DNA from: Burkholderiales bacterium | GTDB taxonomy: Bacteria; Pseudomonadota; Gammaproteobacteria; Burkholderiales; Burkholderiaceae_E | DNA: 64,000 nt | Assembly (NCBI GenBank): GCA_029977705.1 | Contig: JAPOKJ010000014.1 | Span: 1 to 64,000, forward strand | Direction: 5' to 3' | Shown here: piece by piece, positions 46,464-55,417 of the stretch | Position numbering within the stretch: position 1 is the first letter of the stretch | Layout of the letters: the number at the start of each line of letters is the position of its first letter | The notes under the pieces: generated by a model | Told to the model about the DNA's origin: nothing | What the model saw: only the letters and a program-made list of their open reading frames with translations | Database searches by the model: none | Translations under genes and position numbers: made by a program

Positions 46464-48074
46464 TCAGAACTGGAAGTAGATGAAGGGGCTCAGGTTCGAC
46501 AGGGCGAACCAGGCGATCGAAAAGCTCAGGGCCGCCAGCACGGCCCAGCCGGCATTGAGCTTGTAGGCCCAGCCCGGTGCACGGGCTGCGCTGGCCGAAT
46601 CCGGGCCGCCCACCGCGCCACCCACCTGGCCACCCACCTGGCCACCCACCTGGCCACCCACCGGGCCGCCGATGTAGCGCCCGGCATGCAGGTAGGCATC
46701 AAAGCGCTGGAAGATCTGCGCCGTGTTGGGCAGCAACCAGGCCAGCAAGAAGTACAGCCAGATGAAGGTGACCACGCCATAGGTGGTGGGCGTGAACGAG
46801 ACATGGGTCGTCAGCCCGAGCATCGCCTTGACGATGCCCAGCGCCGTGGCCAGGTCATTGGCCCGGAAGAACACCCAGATGAAGGTGACCAGCACCCAGG
46901 TGATGACCACGGCGATCAGGTGGCGCAGGCTGCGCGCCAGCCAGGAACGGCCACCCAGCCAGGCCGAGACATCGATCCCGGCCTTGGCCCAGGCATGGTT
47001 GACCACCAGCAAGGCCCCGTGGAGCATGCCCCAGACCACGAAGGTGATGTTTGCGCCATGCCACAGGCCGCCCAGGGTCATCGTCGCCATCAGCGCCAGC
47101 AGGGTGCGCCACCAGCCATGGCGGCTGCCGCCCAGACTGATGTACAGGTAATCGCGCAGGAAGCTGGACAGGCTGATATGCCAGCGACGCCAGAACTCGC
47201 GGATGCTGGCCGCCTTGTAGGGCGAAAAAAAGTTGATCGGCAGGCGAAAGCCGAACAGGAAGGCCAGGCCGATCGCCATGTCCGAGTAGCCCGAGAAATC
47301 GAAATAGATCTGGAAGCTGTACGAGGTGGCCCCGACCCAGGCATCGAGCAGGCCCAGGGGCAGGCCCTGCGCCGCGGTGTTGAAGACATGGTCTGCATAC
47401 GGGGCGACCTGGTCGGCCAGGATGGTCTTCTTGAACAGGCCCGCCGAGAAGATCGCCAGGCCGATCGCCACATGCCAGGGATCCAGGCGCCAGGACCGGC
47501 CCTCGGGCCGCTGTGCACTGCGCCGCTCGCGCATCTGGGGCAGGAAATCGGCCTGGGTCACGATCGGGCCGGCGATCAACTGAGGGAAGAAGGCGATGAA
47601 GAACAGGAAGTCGGCAAAGGGCACCTGCCCGACCTTGCGGTGATAGGTATCGACCAGAAAGCTGATCTTCTGGAAGGTGATGAAGGAGATGCCAATGGGC
47701 AGCAGGATGTGCTGCAGGGGCAGCTTCAGCCCCAGCCCCCAGTTCAGGCTGGTGATGAAGAAGTCCAGGTACTTGTAATAGCCGATCAGGCCCAGGTTCA
47801 GGGCCACGCCCAGCGCCATCCAGCGCCAGGCCTTCGCGGCCGGTGCCGCAGGGTCAGCCGGAAGGTGATGGCGGATACGGCCGGCCAGCGCATAGTTGAC
47901 CAGCACCGAACCCATCAGCAGCAGCAGGTAGGCCGGGATCCAGAAGCCGTAGAACACCAGCGAGGCGGCGGTCAGGAAGTGCTTGGCCCAGGGCTCGCGC
48001 CAGCGCGCGATCAGCCCGTAGCCGGCCAGCACCAGCACCAGGAAGACCAGGAAGGCGTGCGAGGAAAAGACCAC
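46464..48074 (-). CDS. MBOAT-family O-acyltransferase (AlgI/DltB-like)
   Basis: A 536-residue polytopic membrane protein. The opening V-F-S-S-H-A-F-L-V-F, the Y-F-D-F-S-G-Y-S-D-M-A-I-G block and the catalytic His in L-G-G-L-W-H-G-A-N-I are the AlgI signatures. About eleven membrane helices. Near the C-terminus a five-unit Gly-Gly-x-Val repeat lies between two helices, a feature I do not know from other AlgI proteins. It moves acyl groups across the membrane for attachment by the partner encoded just downstream. Start ATG at 48074. Confidence 0.92.
   Translation of the reverse strand: MVFSSHAFLVFLVLVLAGYGLIARWREPWAKHFLTAASLVFYGFWIPAYLLLLMGSVLVNYALAGRIRHHLPADPAAPAAKAWRWMALGVALNLGLIGYYKYLDFFITSLNWGLGLKLPLQHILLPIGISFITFQKISFLVDTYHRKVGQVPFADFLFFIAFFPQLIAGPIVTQADFLPQMRERRSAQRPEGRSWRLDPWHVAIGLAIFSAGLFKKTILADQVAPYADHVFNTAAQGLPLGLLDAWVGATSYSFQIYFDFSGYSDMAIGLAFLFGFRLPINFFSPYKAASIREFWRRWHISLSSFLRDYLYISLGGSRHGWWRTLLALMATMTLGGLWHGANITFVVWGMLHGALLVVNHAWAKAGIDVSAWLGGRSWLARSLRHLIAVVITWVLVTFIWVFFRANDLATALGIVKAMLGLTTHVSFTPTTYGVVTFIWLYFLLAWLLPNTAQIFQRFDAYLHAGRYIGGPVGGQVGGQVGGQVGGAVGGPDSASAARAPGWAYKLNAGWAVLAALSFSIAWFALSNLSPFIYFQF
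46609..46668. repeat. 12-bp tandem repeat within the MBOAT gene
   Basis: Five 12-bp units of the CCCACCTGGCCA type: three exact copies (46621-46656) flanked by two variants (CCCACCGCGCCA and CCCACCGGGCCG). In the protein they encode G-G-P-V, three times G-G-Q-V, and G-G-A-V. The length is a multiple of three per unit, so copy number can change without a frameshift. Confidence 0.92.
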
Positions 48075-48145
48075 TCAGGCACTCCAGGTGGGGTGGGCGC
48101 ACCGCGTGACGGCAGGCAGCGGGCGCAGGGACGGGCCGCGCACGT

Positions 48146-48895
48146 TCAGCGCACCACCCACAGCATCAGCTTGCTTTCCTTGCGCAGGCCCACCTTCTTG
48201 TCGGGGGCCGGCAGCACGACGGTCTGGTCCGGCCACCAGTCGCCCATGTCCCAGTCATGCGACACGATGCGGGTGCCAGGCTTCAGGCGCTGCAGCGCGG
48301 GGCGCAGCTTGAGGTTGACATCGGGCAGCAGGTACAGGGTGATGACGCTGGCCTGGGTCAGGTCGGTATCGAACAGGTCCTGGATCGCAAACTCGACCAG
48401 ATGATCGACCTTGGCCGCCCGGGCATTGTCGCGGCTGCGCGCCACCAGTTGCGGATCGATCTCGACCCCCTTGCCACGGGCACCGTGGCGCAGGGCTGCG
48501 GTGATCGGGATACGGCCATCGCCCGAGCCCAGGTCGAGCAGGAAATCCTTGTCGGTGACCTGGGCCATCTCGAGGATCTTGAGCACGACATTGTCGGGCG
48601 TGGTGACAAAGGGCACGTCCAGATCCTGCACCACGGGCTGGAGCGGCGGCGGGCCGGGGACCCAGCCCTTGCAACCAGAGGCCGCCAGCAACGCCGCACC
48701 GGCCAGCGGGGCCTTGAGCCAGTGGCGACGGGACGGGCGCCGCGCCTGGGGGACGGCCGGGGGGGCTACCAGGGCAGTGTCCAGGGGAGTGGCCGAGGGG
48801 AAGGCCGCAGCGGTGCCGGCTTCGGCGTTCAACAGCGGGGAGCCGCTTGCAGCATCGCGGCCCGGGGCCGCACGCGAGGAAAACTTCAACACCAT
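48146..48895 (-). CDS. SAM-dependent methyltransferase with Tat-lipoprotein-like N-terminus
   Basis: A 249-residue protein. The catalytic half has L-D-L-G-S-G-D-G-R-I-P (SAM motif I), G-V-E-I-D-P (motif II) and T-L-Y-L-L-P-D-V-N as in class I methyltransferases. The N-terminal third is unusual: S-R-R-H-W-L-K at residues 55-61 matches the Tat consensus, followed by a hydrophobic run ending A-A-S-G-C (C75). The start may be the ATG at 48895, or the TTG at 48889, which has AGGAG at ideal spacing. It lies 9 bp after a PhyH-type dioxygenase gene. Substrate unknown. Confidence 0.8.
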   Translation of the reverse strand: MVLKFSSRAAPGRDAASGSPLLNAEAGTAAAFPSATPLDTALVAPPAVPQARRPSRRHWLKAPLAGAALLAASGCKGWVPGPPPLQPVVQDLDVPFVTTPDNVVLKILEMAQVTDKDFLLDLGSGDGRIPITAALRHGARGKGVEIDPQLVARSRDNARAAKVDHLVEFAIQDLFDTDLTQASVITLYLLPDVNLKLRPALQRLKPGTRIVSHDWDMGDWWPDQTVVLPAPDKKVGLRKESKLMLWVVR

Positions 48896-48904
48896 GCTCC
48901 TGGA

Positions 48905-49708
48905 TCAGCCGCGATGGCCGACCTTGAAATCGTTCTGTCCGCTGCGGTCCTGGCCACGCAGCAACCACAGCGGGCGCGTCGCCCAGTTGACGCCGACACC
49001 GGTCTTGCCCGCCGAGGGCGTCCAGTCGCGCACCAGTTGCGACGTGCCCGGCATGTAGCGCAGCGCGACACCGGTGCGGCGCTTGCCCGAGGTGTTGGCC
49101 GCTGCGCCATGGATCATGAACACATCATGCATCGACATCTGGCCCGGCTGCAGCTGCAGGTCGACGGCGTCCGACTCGTTGAAGCTGCCCTCGGCCATGC
49201 GCTGGTTCAGGGTCAAGTCCTCGCGGTCCTCATGCAGATGCGGGTGCAGGTGCTGGCCCTTGTGCGAGCCGGGGATCACACGCAGGCAGCCATTCTCGAT
49301 CACCGACTCTTCGAGCGCCACCCAGACGGTGCAGGTGGCCAGCGGCCGGATCGGCCAGTAGTGGCCGTCCTGATGCCAGGGGGTCTCGTAGCCGGTGCCG
49401 GCCGGCTTGCAAAAGACATGACAGCCCCACAGGATGATGTCCGGCCCGATCACCTGTTCCACGAGATCGAGAATTTCCGGGTCCTGTGCCAGGGCGAGAA
49501 AGTCCCGGCTGCCCTTGACGCCTTCATCGTTGCGCCCCTCGATGTGGGCGCTGACCAGTTTCTCGGGGCGCACCCCCGGGTTGTCGCGCAGCAACTGCTC
49601 GAGCGATTCGCGCAGCGCATCGGTGCGCGCCTGCGACAGGCGGAATGCGGGGACGACATAACCCTGATCCCGATACTGCTGGATCTCGGCGAAAGAGAGT
49701 GCTGCCAT
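48905..49708 (-). CDS. Phytanoyl-CoA dioxygenase (PhyH) family protein
   Basis: A 267-residue Fe(II)/2-oxoglutarate dioxygenase. The metal motif H-x-D is in P-W-H-Q-D-G-H-Y-W; the distal His is in M-H-D-V-F-M-I-H-G-A, and the Arg for 2-oxoglutarate is in S-G-K-R-R-T-G-V-A-L-R-Y. Such bacterial enzymes hydroxylate small metabolites. I chose Met at 49708 because AAGGA lies 8 bp upstream; Met at 49717 is possible. It is the first gene ahead of the exported methyltransferase and divergent from the M20 peptidase. Confidence 0.92.
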   Translation of the reverse strand: MAALSFAEIQQYRDQGYVVPAFRLSQARTDALRESLEQLLRDNPGVRPEKLVSAHIEGRNDEGVKGSRDFLALAQDPEILDLVEQVIGPDIILWGCHVFCKPAGTGYETPWHQDGHYWPIRPLATCTVWVALEESVIENGCLRVIPGSHKGQHLHPHLHEDREDLTLNQRMAEGSFNESDAVDLQLQPGQMSMHDVFMIHGAAANTSGKRRTGVALRYMPGTSQLVRDWTPSAGKTGVGVNWATRPLWLLRGQDRSGQNDFKVGHRG

Positions 49709-49847
49709 GACGGTCATCCTTAAAATGGGGGTTCCCGAAATCGGACGGATGCCGGCAATATAAGCTAATCTGCTCTTCGATCCGGTCGCGCATTCTCCCA
49801 TTGACCCTTTCACCGTACCCCACCCACTTTCTCTGAATAGGCCCGCC

Positions 49848-51368
49848 GTGAACCTGAGCGAACTGAACCACTTCATCCGACAGCAATGGGATCAGGACAT
49901 CCTGCCGCGCCTGGTCGAGTATGTGAAGATCCCGGCCAAGTCGCCGGCCTTCGATGCCAGCTGGGCCGAGCACGGCCATCTGGCCGCCGTGATCGCGCTG
50001 GCCCGGGACTGGGCCACCAGCCTGCCGGGCAAGCTGGGTGGCCAGCAGGTGCTCGGCGGCTTGACCCTCGAAGTGGTCCACATCGAGGGCAAGACGCCCT
50101 GCATCTTCTTCGACCTGCCGGCCACGCAAGGGCTGGGCAGCGCGCAGACCGTGATGTTCTATGGTCACCTGGACAAGCAGCCCGAGATGAGCGGCTGGCG
50201 CGAAGGCCTGGGCCCCTGGATTCCAGTGATCGAGGATGACAAGCTGTACGGCCGCGGCGGCGCCGATGACGGCTATGCCCTGTTCTCGGCCCTGACCGCC
50301 CTGGCGGCGGTCGACCTGCAAGGTGCGGCGCGGCCGCGCTGTGTCGGCCTGATCGAGACCTGCGAAGAGAGCGGCAGCTTCGACCTGCCCGCCTACCTGG
50401 ACCTGGTCAAGCCGCGGCTGGGCGATGTGCGCCTGGTGATCGGCCTGGACTCGGGCTGCGGCAACTACGACCAGCTCTGGGTGACCACCTCGCTGCGCGG
50501 CCTGGTCGGTGGCGTGCTCTCGGTCGAGATCCTCGATGAGGGCGTGCACTCGGGCATGGCCAGCGGCATCGTGCCCTCGTCATTCCGGATCGCCCGCAAG
50601 CTGCTCAACCGCATCGACGATGTCGACAGCGGCCGCGTGCTCTCCGAGGTGTTTCATGCCCCGATTCCGCAAGAGCGCCTGCAACAGGTGCGCGAGACCG
50701 GGGCGATCCTGGGCGATGCCACCTGGAAGGCCTTCCCCTGGGTGGGCTGCTCGCATGAACCCATCGGCCCGGGCGGCAAGGCCGGCCAGCCGATGCACGG
50801 CGAGAACACCGCCGCGCTGCATGCCATGCCCACCAGCACCGATCCGGTCGAAGTCCTGCTCAACCGCACCTGGCGACCCGCCTTGTCCGTCACTGGTGCG
50901 GCAGGCCTGCCGCAACCGGATGCGGCCGGCAACGTGCTGCGCCCGCGCACCGCCCTGAAACTGTCGATGCGCCTGCCGCCCACCGTCGATGGCGACAAGG
51001 CCAGTGCCCACCTGAAACAGTTGCTCGAAGAGAACCCGCCCTATCAGGCCCGTGTCAGCTTCAAGGCCGACTGGGCCGCCACCGGCTGGAATGCACCGGC
51101 CACCGCGCCCTGGCTGTCGCGCCTGCTGGCCGATGCCTCCCAAAAGCATTTCGGCAAGCCGGTCGCCTTCATGGGCGAAGGCGGCACGATTCCCTTCATG
51201 AACATGCTGGGCGAGAGCTTTCCGCAGGCCCAGTTCCTGATCACCGGGGTGCTCGGCCCCAAGTCCAATGCCCATGGCCCCAACGAGTTCCTGCACATTC
51301 CGTATGTGAAGAAGCTGACCGAGGCGGTGGCCAGTGTGGTGGCAGGGATGGCGACCGTGACCCGCTGA
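49848..51368 (+). CDS. M20-family metallopeptidase/deacylase
   Basis: A 506-residue enzyme with the dinuclear zinc ligands: H in Y-G-H-L-D-K-Q-P, D in G-R-G-G-A-D-D-G, the catalytic E pair in C-E-E-S-G-S and a late His in G-P-N-E-F-L-H. A lid/dimer domain lies in between. M20 enzymes hydrolyse dipeptides or N-acyl amino acids; the length and G-H-L-D-K-Q-P-E place it in the CNDP dipeptidase-like branch. Starts with GTG; cytoplasmic. Confidence 0.93.
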   Translation: MNLSELNHFIRQQWDQDILPRLVEYVKIPAKSPAFDASWAEHGHLAAVIALARDWATSLPGKLGGQQVLGGLTLEVVHIEGKTPCIFFDLPATQGLGSAQTVMFYGHLDKQPEMSGWREGLGPWIPVIEDDKLYGRGGADDGYALFSALTALAAVDLQGAARPRCVGLIETCEESGSFDLPAYLDLVKPRLGDVRLVIGLDSGCGNYDQLWVTTSLRGLVGGVLSVEILDEGVHSGMASGIVPSSFRIARKLLNRIDDVDSGRVLSEVFHAPIPQERLQQVRETGAILGDATWKAFPWVGCSHEPIGPGGKAGQPMHGENTAALHAMPTSTDPVEVLLNRTWRPALSVTGAAGLPQPDAAGNVLRPRTALKLSMRLPPTVDGDKASAHLKQLLEENPPYQARVSFKADWAATGWNAPATAPWLSRLLADASQKHFGKPVAFMGEGGTIPFMNMLGESFPQAQFLITGVLGPKSNAHGPNEFLHIPYVKKLTEAVASVVAGMATVTR

Positions 51369-51422
51369 TCCCTGAAGACGAGCTTCGGTCACGACCCCTC
51401 CAGCACCATTGAGGTTCCTGAC

Positions 51423-52241
51423 ATGAGCGACGACGCCTTCAACCCCGACTATGTGATCCACAGCGACGAGGAGCCGCGCCGGCTCGACCGGCAGGCGGCC
51501 ATCTACGGATCGCAGGACGATCTGCAGCACCTGCGTCCCGCCAGCGGCGAGCACCTGCTGGATGCCGGCTGCGGCTCGGGCAGCATCAGTCGCAGCATCG
51601 CCCGCCATCAGCCCGGGTGCAGTGTCACGGGGGTGGACCGCGAAGCCCGCTACATCGAATACGCCAACCGTCAGGCGCGCTCGGAGGGACTCGGCAATGC
51701 CCGCTTCGAGGTGGGCGATGTCACCCGTCTGCCCTTCGAGAACGGCCGCTTCGATGTCGTCTGGTCCAAGCACCTGCTGCAATGGGTCGCCCAGCGCGAG
51801 CAGGCCCTGGCCGAATTCAAGCGCGTCACCCGCAAGGGCGGCCGCATCGTGTGCTGCAACTTCGACCGCTTCTGTCTGTCCCAGTACCCTGTGGATGAGC
51901 GTACCCAGGGCGAGCTCGAGCAGTGGTTTGCCGCGGCCCACAAGGCCTTTGGCTTTGACAACGACCTGGGCCGGAAGCTGCCGCACCTGTTCAAGGCCCT
52001 CGGCCTGCAGGACATCAAGGTAAATTTCATTCCGGACCGCGCCTTTTCCGGCTTCGGGGGCGATCCTGAAAAACGCTGGAACTGGGAAATGCAGTTCAAC
52101 AGCGCCTTTCCGTTCAGCGTCCAGGTGTTCGGCGGTGAAAAGGCGGCGCGCGCATTCACCGACCGGGTGATCGACCGCCTCAACGATCCGGACGTCTACC
52201 TGTACTGCACGCTTTTCTATGTCGAGGGCACCGTCGCCTGA
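51423..52241 (+). CDS. SAM-dependent methyltransferase (class I)
   Basis: A 272-residue methyltransferase. SAM motif I is L-L-D-A-G-C-G-S-G-S-I-S-R; the next strand ends G-V-D-R-E; F-E-V-G-D-V-T-R-L-P-F-E is motif III-like and V-W-S-K-H-L-L-Q-W-V the post-motif. UbiE/small-molecule type. Start ATG at 51423 after GAGG. Follows the peptidase by 54 bp on the same strand. Substrate unknown. Confidence 0.9.
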   Translation: MSDDAFNPDYVIHSDEEPRRLDRQAAIYGSQDDLQHLRPASGEHLLDAGCGSGSISRSIARHQPGCSVTGVDREARYIEYANRQARSEGLGNARFEVGDVTRLPFENGRFDVVWSKHLLQWVAQREQALAEFKRVTRKGGRIVCCNFDRFCLSQYPVDERTQGELEQWFAAAHKAFGFDNDLGRKLPHLFKALGLQDIKVNFIPDRAFSGFGGDPEKRWNWEMQFNSAFPFSVQVFGGEKAARAFTDRVIDRLNDPDVYLYCTLFYVEGTVA

Positions 52242-52362
52242 CGGCGATCGCAAAGCCCGGTGACGGATCGGCCGCGGCAGGACCACCTGTCCAGGCGGCC
52301 GGCACGGCGACCCTGGTCCGGTACTGCTGCTAAACTCGCGGCCCGCTGCCCGAAGGTCCGCC

Positions 52363-53256
52363 GTGTTCAAGAATCTCGTTCTCTTTCGCCTCTCGCCCGA
52401 CTGGTCCACCACGATCAAGAAGGTCGAGCAGCAGCTCGAGCCGCTGCGCTTTCTCGAGTGTTCACCCTCGCAGGACAAGTCGATCGGCTGGGTCCCGCCG
52501 CGCGGCCATGAAGACGGCGCCCTGATCGAGTCGGTGGGCGGCCAGTGGATGCTGCGCCTGATGATCGAGACCAAGGCGGTACCCGGTGCCCTGGTGCGAC
52601 GCCTGGCCGACGAGCGCGCCGCCCAGATCCAGCAAAGCGAGGGCCGCACACCGGGGCGCAAGGAGATGAAGGACCTGCGCGACGAGACGCGCCTGTCGCT
52701 GCTGCCGCAAGCCTTCAGCAAGCGCAGCACCACCTGGGTCTGGATCGATCCCAAGGCACGCCTGCTGGTGCTCGATGCCGGCACCGATGCCCGCGCTGAC
52801 GAGGTCGTGATCCTGCTCAACAAGTGTTTCGATGCCCTGGGCATGCAGAGAATGCAGACCCAGGCCTCGCCGGCCGCCTGCATGTCCGCCTGGCTCACCG
52901 AAATGGAGGGGCCGGCAGGCTTTACCGTTGATCGCGATACCGAACTGAAGGCCCGCGATGACAGCCAGGCCGCCGTGCGCTACGCCAAGCACGCCCTGGA
53001 CATCGACGAGGTACGCGCCCATGTCGAAGGCGGCAAGGTGCCGACCCGGCTGGCCCTGACCTGGAACGAACGCATTTCCTTCGTGCTGACCGACAAGATG
53101 CAGATCAAGCGGCTCAAGTACCTGGAGGGTGTCTTCGATGCGGAAGATGCGGCCGATGCCGACGAGCAGTTCGACAGCGATGTGACCATCACCACCGCCG
53201 AGCTGGGCCGGATGATTCCGGACCTGCTCGATGCCCTGGGCGGCGAGCAGATCTGA
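52363..53256 (+). CDS. rdgC: Recombination-associated protein RdgC
   Basis: A 297-residue RdgC, close to the usual 300-305. It begins M-F-K-N-L-V-L-F-R-L and contains E-S-V-G-G-Q-W-M-L-R-L and R-L-A-L-T-W-N-E-R-I-S-F-V-L-T-D, landmarks of the family. RdgC is a ring-shaped DNA-binding protein that limits RecA loading, and it is largely restricted to beta- and gammaproteobacteria. The start is GTG at 52363. It stands alone, with 121 and 139 bp free on its sides. Confidence 0.95.
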   Translation: MFKNLVLFRLSPDWSTTIKKVEQQLEPLRFLECSPSQDKSIGWVPPRGHEDGALIESVGGQWMLRLMIETKAVPGALVRRLADERAAQIQQSEGRTPGRKEMKDLRDETRLSLLPQAFSKRSTTWVWIDPKARLLVLDAGTDARADEVVILLNKCFDALGMQRMQTQASPAACMSAWLTEMEGPAGFTVDRDTELKARDDSQAAVRYAKHALDIDEVRAHVEGGKVPTRLALTWNERISFVLTDKMQIKRLKYLEGVFDAEDAADADEQFDSDVTITTAELGRMIPDLLDALGGEQI

Positions 53257-53395
53257 TTCCTGGCCAGGCCAGGCGGCCGCCGCAGCGCGCCCAGCCGGGC
53301 CGCGTGCCGAAGGGTCCCACCGCTGCGTCTGTTCGCTGCATCGCGTCACCCCAAGTGTGGGAACATCGGTGCTTGCCTGAACCCAAGGATGCCTG

Positions 53396-54418
53396 ATGCT
53401 GTTTCCGACCACACTGGTGGGCAGTTTCCCCCAGCCTGACTGGTTGATCAACCGCGAGAAGCTGGCGGGCCAGTTTCCGCCGCGGGTGCGGGCCCGCGAA
53501 TTGTGGCGGGTGGCCCCCGAATTCCTCGAGCAGGCCTGGGACGACGCCACCTTGCTGGCCATCCGCGCCCAGGAGGACGCCGGCCTCGACATCATCAGCG
53601 ACGGCGAGATCCGCCGCGAGAGCTACTCGAACCGGTTTGCGACCGCGCTCGATGGCGTCGACCTGGACAACCCCGGCACGGTCATCAACCGCAACGGGCT
53701 GCCGGTGCCGGTGCCGCGCATCGTTGGACCGATCCGGCGCCTGCGGCCGGTCGAGGTTGAAGACCTGAAATTCCTGCGCGCCCACACCGACCGGCGCGTC
53801 AAGATCACCGTGCCCGGCCCCTTCACGATGAGCGAGCAGGCGCAGGACGACCACTACCATGACGGCGAGGCGGTCGCCATGGCCTATGCGCGGGCGGTGC
53901 GCGAGGAAATCGCCGACCTGTTCGCGGCCGGCGCCGACATCGTGCAGATCGACGAGCCCTGGATGCAGTCGCGGCCCGACAAGGCCCGCCAGTACGGCCT
54001 GAAGGCGCTCAATGCGGCGCTCGAGGGCATCGAAGGCGAGACCGCGGTGCACATCTGCTTCGGCTATGCCGCGGTCATGAATGCCAAGCCCAGCGGCTAC
54101 TCCTTCCTGTCCGAGCTGCGCGGCTGCCGCTGCCGCCAGGTGTCGATGGAAACCGCCCAGCCGAATCTGGACTGCTCGGTGCTGGGCACCCTGGGCGACA
54201 AGCGCCTGATGGTCGGCTGCATCGACCTGTCCGACGAGACGGTCGAAAGCGTCGACACCGTGGTGGCGCGCATCGAGAAGGCCCTGGCCCATGTGCGCCC
54301 CGAGCAGGTCATCCTGGCGCCGGACTGTGGCATGAAATATCTGCCGCGCGCCTCGGCCGATGGCAAGATGAGGGCCATGGTGGCCGCGGCTGCAAGGCTG
54401 CGCGAACGCTATCGCTGA
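53396..54418 (+). CDS. MetE-like cobalamin-independent methyltransferase
   Basis: A 340-residue protein equal to the catalytic C-terminal half of MetE. It starts F-P-T-T-L-V-G-S-F-P-Q-P. All four zinc ligands of the MetE family seem present: H and C in H-I-C-F-G-Y, E in S-M-E-T-A-Q-P-N and C in A-P-D-C-G-M-K-Y. D-E-P in Q-I-D-E-P-W is the catalytic region. Without the N-terminal folate half it may use another methyl donor, or demethylate or methylate a thiol in catabolism. Next gene on the strand: an intradiol dioxygenase. Confidence 0.9.
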   Translation: MLFPTTLVGSFPQPDWLINREKLAGQFPPRVRARELWRVAPEFLEQAWDDATLLAIRAQEDAGLDIISDGEIRRESYSNRFATALDGVDLDNPGTVINRNGLPVPVPRIVGPIRRLRPVEVEDLKFLRAHTDRRVKITVPGPFTMSEQAQDDHYHDGEAVAMAYARAVREEIADLFAAGADIVQIDEPWMQSRPDKARQYGLKALNAALEGIEGETAVHICFGYAAVMNAKPSGYSFLSELRGCRCRQVSMETAQPNLDCSVLGTLGDKRLMVGCIDLSDETVESVDTVVARIEKALAHVRPEQVILAPDCGMKYLPRASADGKMRAMVAAAARLRERYR

Positions 54419-54492
54419 TCGCACGGGCCCACGCAAGCCAGATCCCCCGAATTCTTCCCAGAACCCCAGCACCCCAGCCTCCGGAGAACCCC

Positions 54493-55383
54493 ATGATTGA
54501 ATACGACGCCGTCGACATCGCCCAGGGCGTCATCGACCGCATGAGCGACTGCAAGGATGCGCGCTTCAAGCAGATCATGACCAGCCTGATCAAGCACCTG
54601 CACGCCTTCGCGCGCGAGGTCGACCTGACCCCCGAGGAGTGGATGACCGGCATCCAGTTCCTGACGGCCACCGGCCAGATGTGCGACGAGAAGCGCCAGG
54701 AGTTCATCCTGCTGTCCGACACGCTGGGCCTGTCAATGCTGGTGGTGGCCCTGGACCAGGCCCGGGCCGCGGCGCGCCTGAAGGATTCGCCCGGCGCCAG
54801 CATGCCCACCGAGGCCACCGTGCAGGGCCCCTTCTTCTGGGAGGGCGCCCCCAAGCTGCCGCTCGGCGCCGACCTGGCCGAGGGCAAGGACACCGTGCCC
54901 ACCCTGTACTCGGGCAAGGTCACCGACACCTATGGCAAGCCGATCGCCGGTTGCGTGCTCGACGTCTGGTCAGGCGATGACCATGGCCTGTACGACCTGC
55001 AAAAGGGCGAGAATGCGCCGATGGACCTGCGCGCCCAGTTCCGTACCGACCAGGACGGCCGCTACCACTACTGGTCGCTCAAGCCCTCGCTGTACCCGGT
55101 GCCGGTCGACGGGCCGGTGGGCAAGATGCTCACCCGCATGGGACGCCACCCTTTCCGCCCCGGTCACATGCACACCATGCTGCGGGCCCCCGGGCATCAC
55201 ACCCTGGTCACCCATATCTTTGTCGGTGACAGCCAGTACCTGGATTCGGACGCCGTGTTCGGCGTGCGCAACAGCCTGATCGTCGAGTTCAAGCAAAAGC
55301 CTGCGGGCACCGCGCCCGATGGCCGGGTCATGACCGGCCCCTGGGCCCATGCCGAATACGATTTCCGGCTGGCCCCTGTCTGA
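54493..55383 (+). CDS. Intradiol ring-cleavage dioxygenase (catechol/hydroxyquinol 1,2-dioxygenase type)
   Basis: A 296-residue non-haem Fe(III) dioxygenase. After a helical N-terminal dimerisation domain, the iron ligands appear in order: Tyr in H-G-L-Y-D-L-Q, Tyr in P-S-L-Y-P-V-P, and two His in R-P-G-H-M-H-T-M. The length and V-Q-G-P-F-F-W motif fit hydroxyquinol or catechol 1,2-dioxygenases, which open the ring between the hydroxyl groups. Cytoplasmic. It precedes a Liv-type importer by 34 bp on the same strand, suggesting that the importer brings in an aromatic acid. Start ATG after CCGGAGAA. Confidence 0.92.
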   Translation: MIEYDAVDIAQGVIDRMSDCKDARFKQIMTSLIKHLHAFAREVDLTPEEWMTGIQFLTATGQMCDEKRQEFILLSDTLGLSMLVVALDQARAAARLKDSPGASMPTEATVQGPFFWEGAPKLPLGADLAEGKDTVPTLYSGKVTDTYGKPIAGCVLDVWSGDDHGLYDLQKGENAPMDLRAQFRTDQDGRYHYWSLKPSLYPVPVDGPVGKMLTRMGRHPFRPGHMHTMLRAPGHHTLVTHIFVGDSQYLDSDAVFGVRNSLIVEFKQKPAGTAPDGRVMTGPWAHAEYDFRLAPV

Positions 55384-55417
55384 TTCCCCTGCCACAAGAA
55401 CAACGCGAGGAGACCCC

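Noticed and set aside
46609-46668. Repeat cluster as a CRISPR array
   Set aside because: Units are 12 bp, adjacent without spacers, and keep the reading frame of the MBOAT gene; it is a coding minisatellite.
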